Of a stretch of DNA of 64,000 nt, positions 62,641 through 64,000 are shown in pieces. Origin of the DNA: Welwitschia mirabilis (Eukaryota; Gnetophyta; Gnetopsida; Welwitschiales); the NCBI GenBank assembly GCA_051453625.1, contig JBOZIK010000001.1, positions 255,380,365-255,444,364 of the forward strand. The letters run 5' to 3'. Every line of letters starts with the position of its first letter. The stretch's first letter is position 1. The notes under the pieces were generated by a model. That model did not search any database. It had not been told where the DNA came from and saw only the letters and a program-made list of their open reading frames with translations. A program made the position numbers and the translations under genes.

Positions 62641-64000
62641 TAAAATGTCGTTTTGATATTACACTCATATACTCAAGTTGTCTTTTATGTTACTAAGTTA
62701 AAATGCTTATATTTTTAAAAGTTCCCTTATTTATTGCTTCATAGTTATGTTCCTTTTGATTATTAGAAGTTTTCAAAAGTATTTCATGTTGTTATTGAGA
62801 AATTGATTATGTTCTATAATTGTATTAGTACTTATAGTAGCCATACTAATGTGGAGTTCGACCTACATGTTGGAAGCTGGAGTGGAATCTAATTGATTAG
62901 TTTGACTTATTAACTTGGATAATCACTTCTTGAATCTAGACTATATATTCTTCCTTATTATTCAATTTAAAACATTAAAGTCTAATGTATCCTTATTCTT
63001 TAAAGTAGTGGCAAGTAGAGTAAGGTATGAAATGAGAATGATTTCTTGATCATTGCAAGTGAGTAGAAGCTATTTTAAAAAAGATGGACTTATATTCATG
63101 TCAATTTGTATCCATCACATGAAATGGGATTTTTTTTTTTATCCCAAACATCTAACCTTTCCAATATTTCCATGAGCATCTCCAAATGATAGTCTACCTA
63201 GAAAGGAATCTAAGAAAACTCTATTCATACTAGAAACACTGCATGCATAGTCTTTTTAAGTGAAAATAAACTACCTAGTCACTTAAAGTAAGAAATATAT
63301 TATTAATATTTAAGACTAGGTTTGAAATGTCTAGTATTTTTGCTAAGGGATTACAAATTAAATTAAAAGAAAGCATTTCTTAAAGTCTAATCCACTAAAA
63401 CTCAAATACCTTTAGCTTCTCAATTCTCTATAACTCAAGCTGACGATTTTACAAGAGGTAGGGCATGCATAGTGAAAATACCAATAGTAAATACTAATTC
63501 TAAATCAAAAAACATTTATTCCAAAAGTTATTTCATAAAGAAGAATAAAGCCTTCCTTTCAGAATCATTTTTAGAATGAACTATTTTAGTTTCATGTGTA
63601 GAATTTTTATTTACTTTATTTTTTATTGTTTAATCTTATATTTCTTTATTTCATTTTGAAGACATCCTAGAAGAGATGTAGAATATTTCATCTACATCCC
63701 CAAACCCTAAATTCCAGTACCTAATTTTTCTCATAATTACTCCTTAATTTCACTGATAGTTTTTTTGTCAAACTATTTTAGATCTCATCACATCTTTTTA
63801 ATTTATTAATAACTACTTTTCTTTTGTTTTTGATTTATTAAAAACTACTTTTGTTATTAGTATGTCTATCATTAGATATATTATAATTTATTATAAAGTT
63901 AACTGACTTAAGATTATTCTTCTTAACTATGAGAAAATTTCATCTTTCCATCAGTGTAATTTTTATTTTTTTAATTAATCATTTTTGGCCATGATTCTTT
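62641..64000. other. AT-rich DNA, possibly LINE ORF1 remains
   Basis: It lies upstream of the second LINE on its strand, so ORF1 would be expected here, but I cannot read a convincing domain. No other gene or repeat is supported. Confidence 0.35.

Noticed and set aside
1-64000. CRISPR arrays, bacterial operons or defence systems
   Set aside because: The repeats found are diverged LTR and tandem repeats of eukaryotic type, and the genes have introns. Nothing fits a prokaryotic system.
1-64000. tRNA or rRNA genes
   Set aside because: The tRNA-like matches (TGGTATCAGAGC and variants) are primer-binding sites of retroelements. No tRNA or rRNA gene could be recognised by eye; a covariance-model scan would be decisive.

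Overview
This is a window of plant nuclear DNA, almost certainly from an angiosperm. It is very AT-rich with long gene-free stretches, has short spliced introns in its clearest gene, and is filled with decayed Copia retrotransposons and L1-type LINEs. Fragments of the chloroplast gene psbC are also present. Gene density is low: I can support two real protein genes in 64 kb, both on the minus strand. Four runs of N (1367-2173, 18482-18873, 30316-30415, 37482-37581) mark assembly gaps. I cannot name the species.

Layout. 1-2.9 kb: a GC-richer block, a gap, a possible exon behind a good splice acceptor, and the end of an LTR with a methionine-tRNA primer-binding site (minus). 5.0-7.2 kb: a complete four-exon multicopper oxidase gene of the LPR1/LPR2 (LOW PHOSPHATE ROOT) family, whose second intron uses a GC donor. 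7.9-17.6 kb: old direct and tandem duplications, including a tandem array of a small non-autonomous LTR element (LTRs at 14687-15173 and 16431-16908) with a third LTR at 21292-21786. 27.2-33.9 kb: a minus-strand Copia pol whose RNase H domain is split by about 3.1 kb of inserted DNA carrying two psbC fragments. 33.9-40.4 kb: two truncated SIRE/Maximus-like Copia elements facing each other across a gap. 40.4-42.2 kb: another ancient direct duplication. 44.5-45.5 kb: the long second exon of a CBSX5-like CBS-domain protein. 45.6-45.9 kb: a promoter-like block pointing right. 46.2-49.5 kb: a decayed LINE (minus). 49.5-57.0 kb: a near full-length SIRE/Maximus-like Copia element with two LTRs of different subtype. 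57.5-58.5 kb: a further LTR relic (minus). 58.6-62.6 kb: a second LINE (minus).

Function. The two genes do not form a pathway. The LPR-like enzyme should be a secreted ferroxidase of the type that acts in root iron and phosphate sensing. The CBSX5-like protein belongs to a family of adenosine-ligand-binding proteins whose first exon is not visible here. Everything else is transposon-derived or anonymous. The most unusual parts are the plastid-DNA-bearing insertion inside a Copia RNase H, the mismatched LTRs of the large Copia element, the tandem LTR array, and the GC-AG intron. I see no operon-like or defence-type system, and none would be expected in a plant nucleus.
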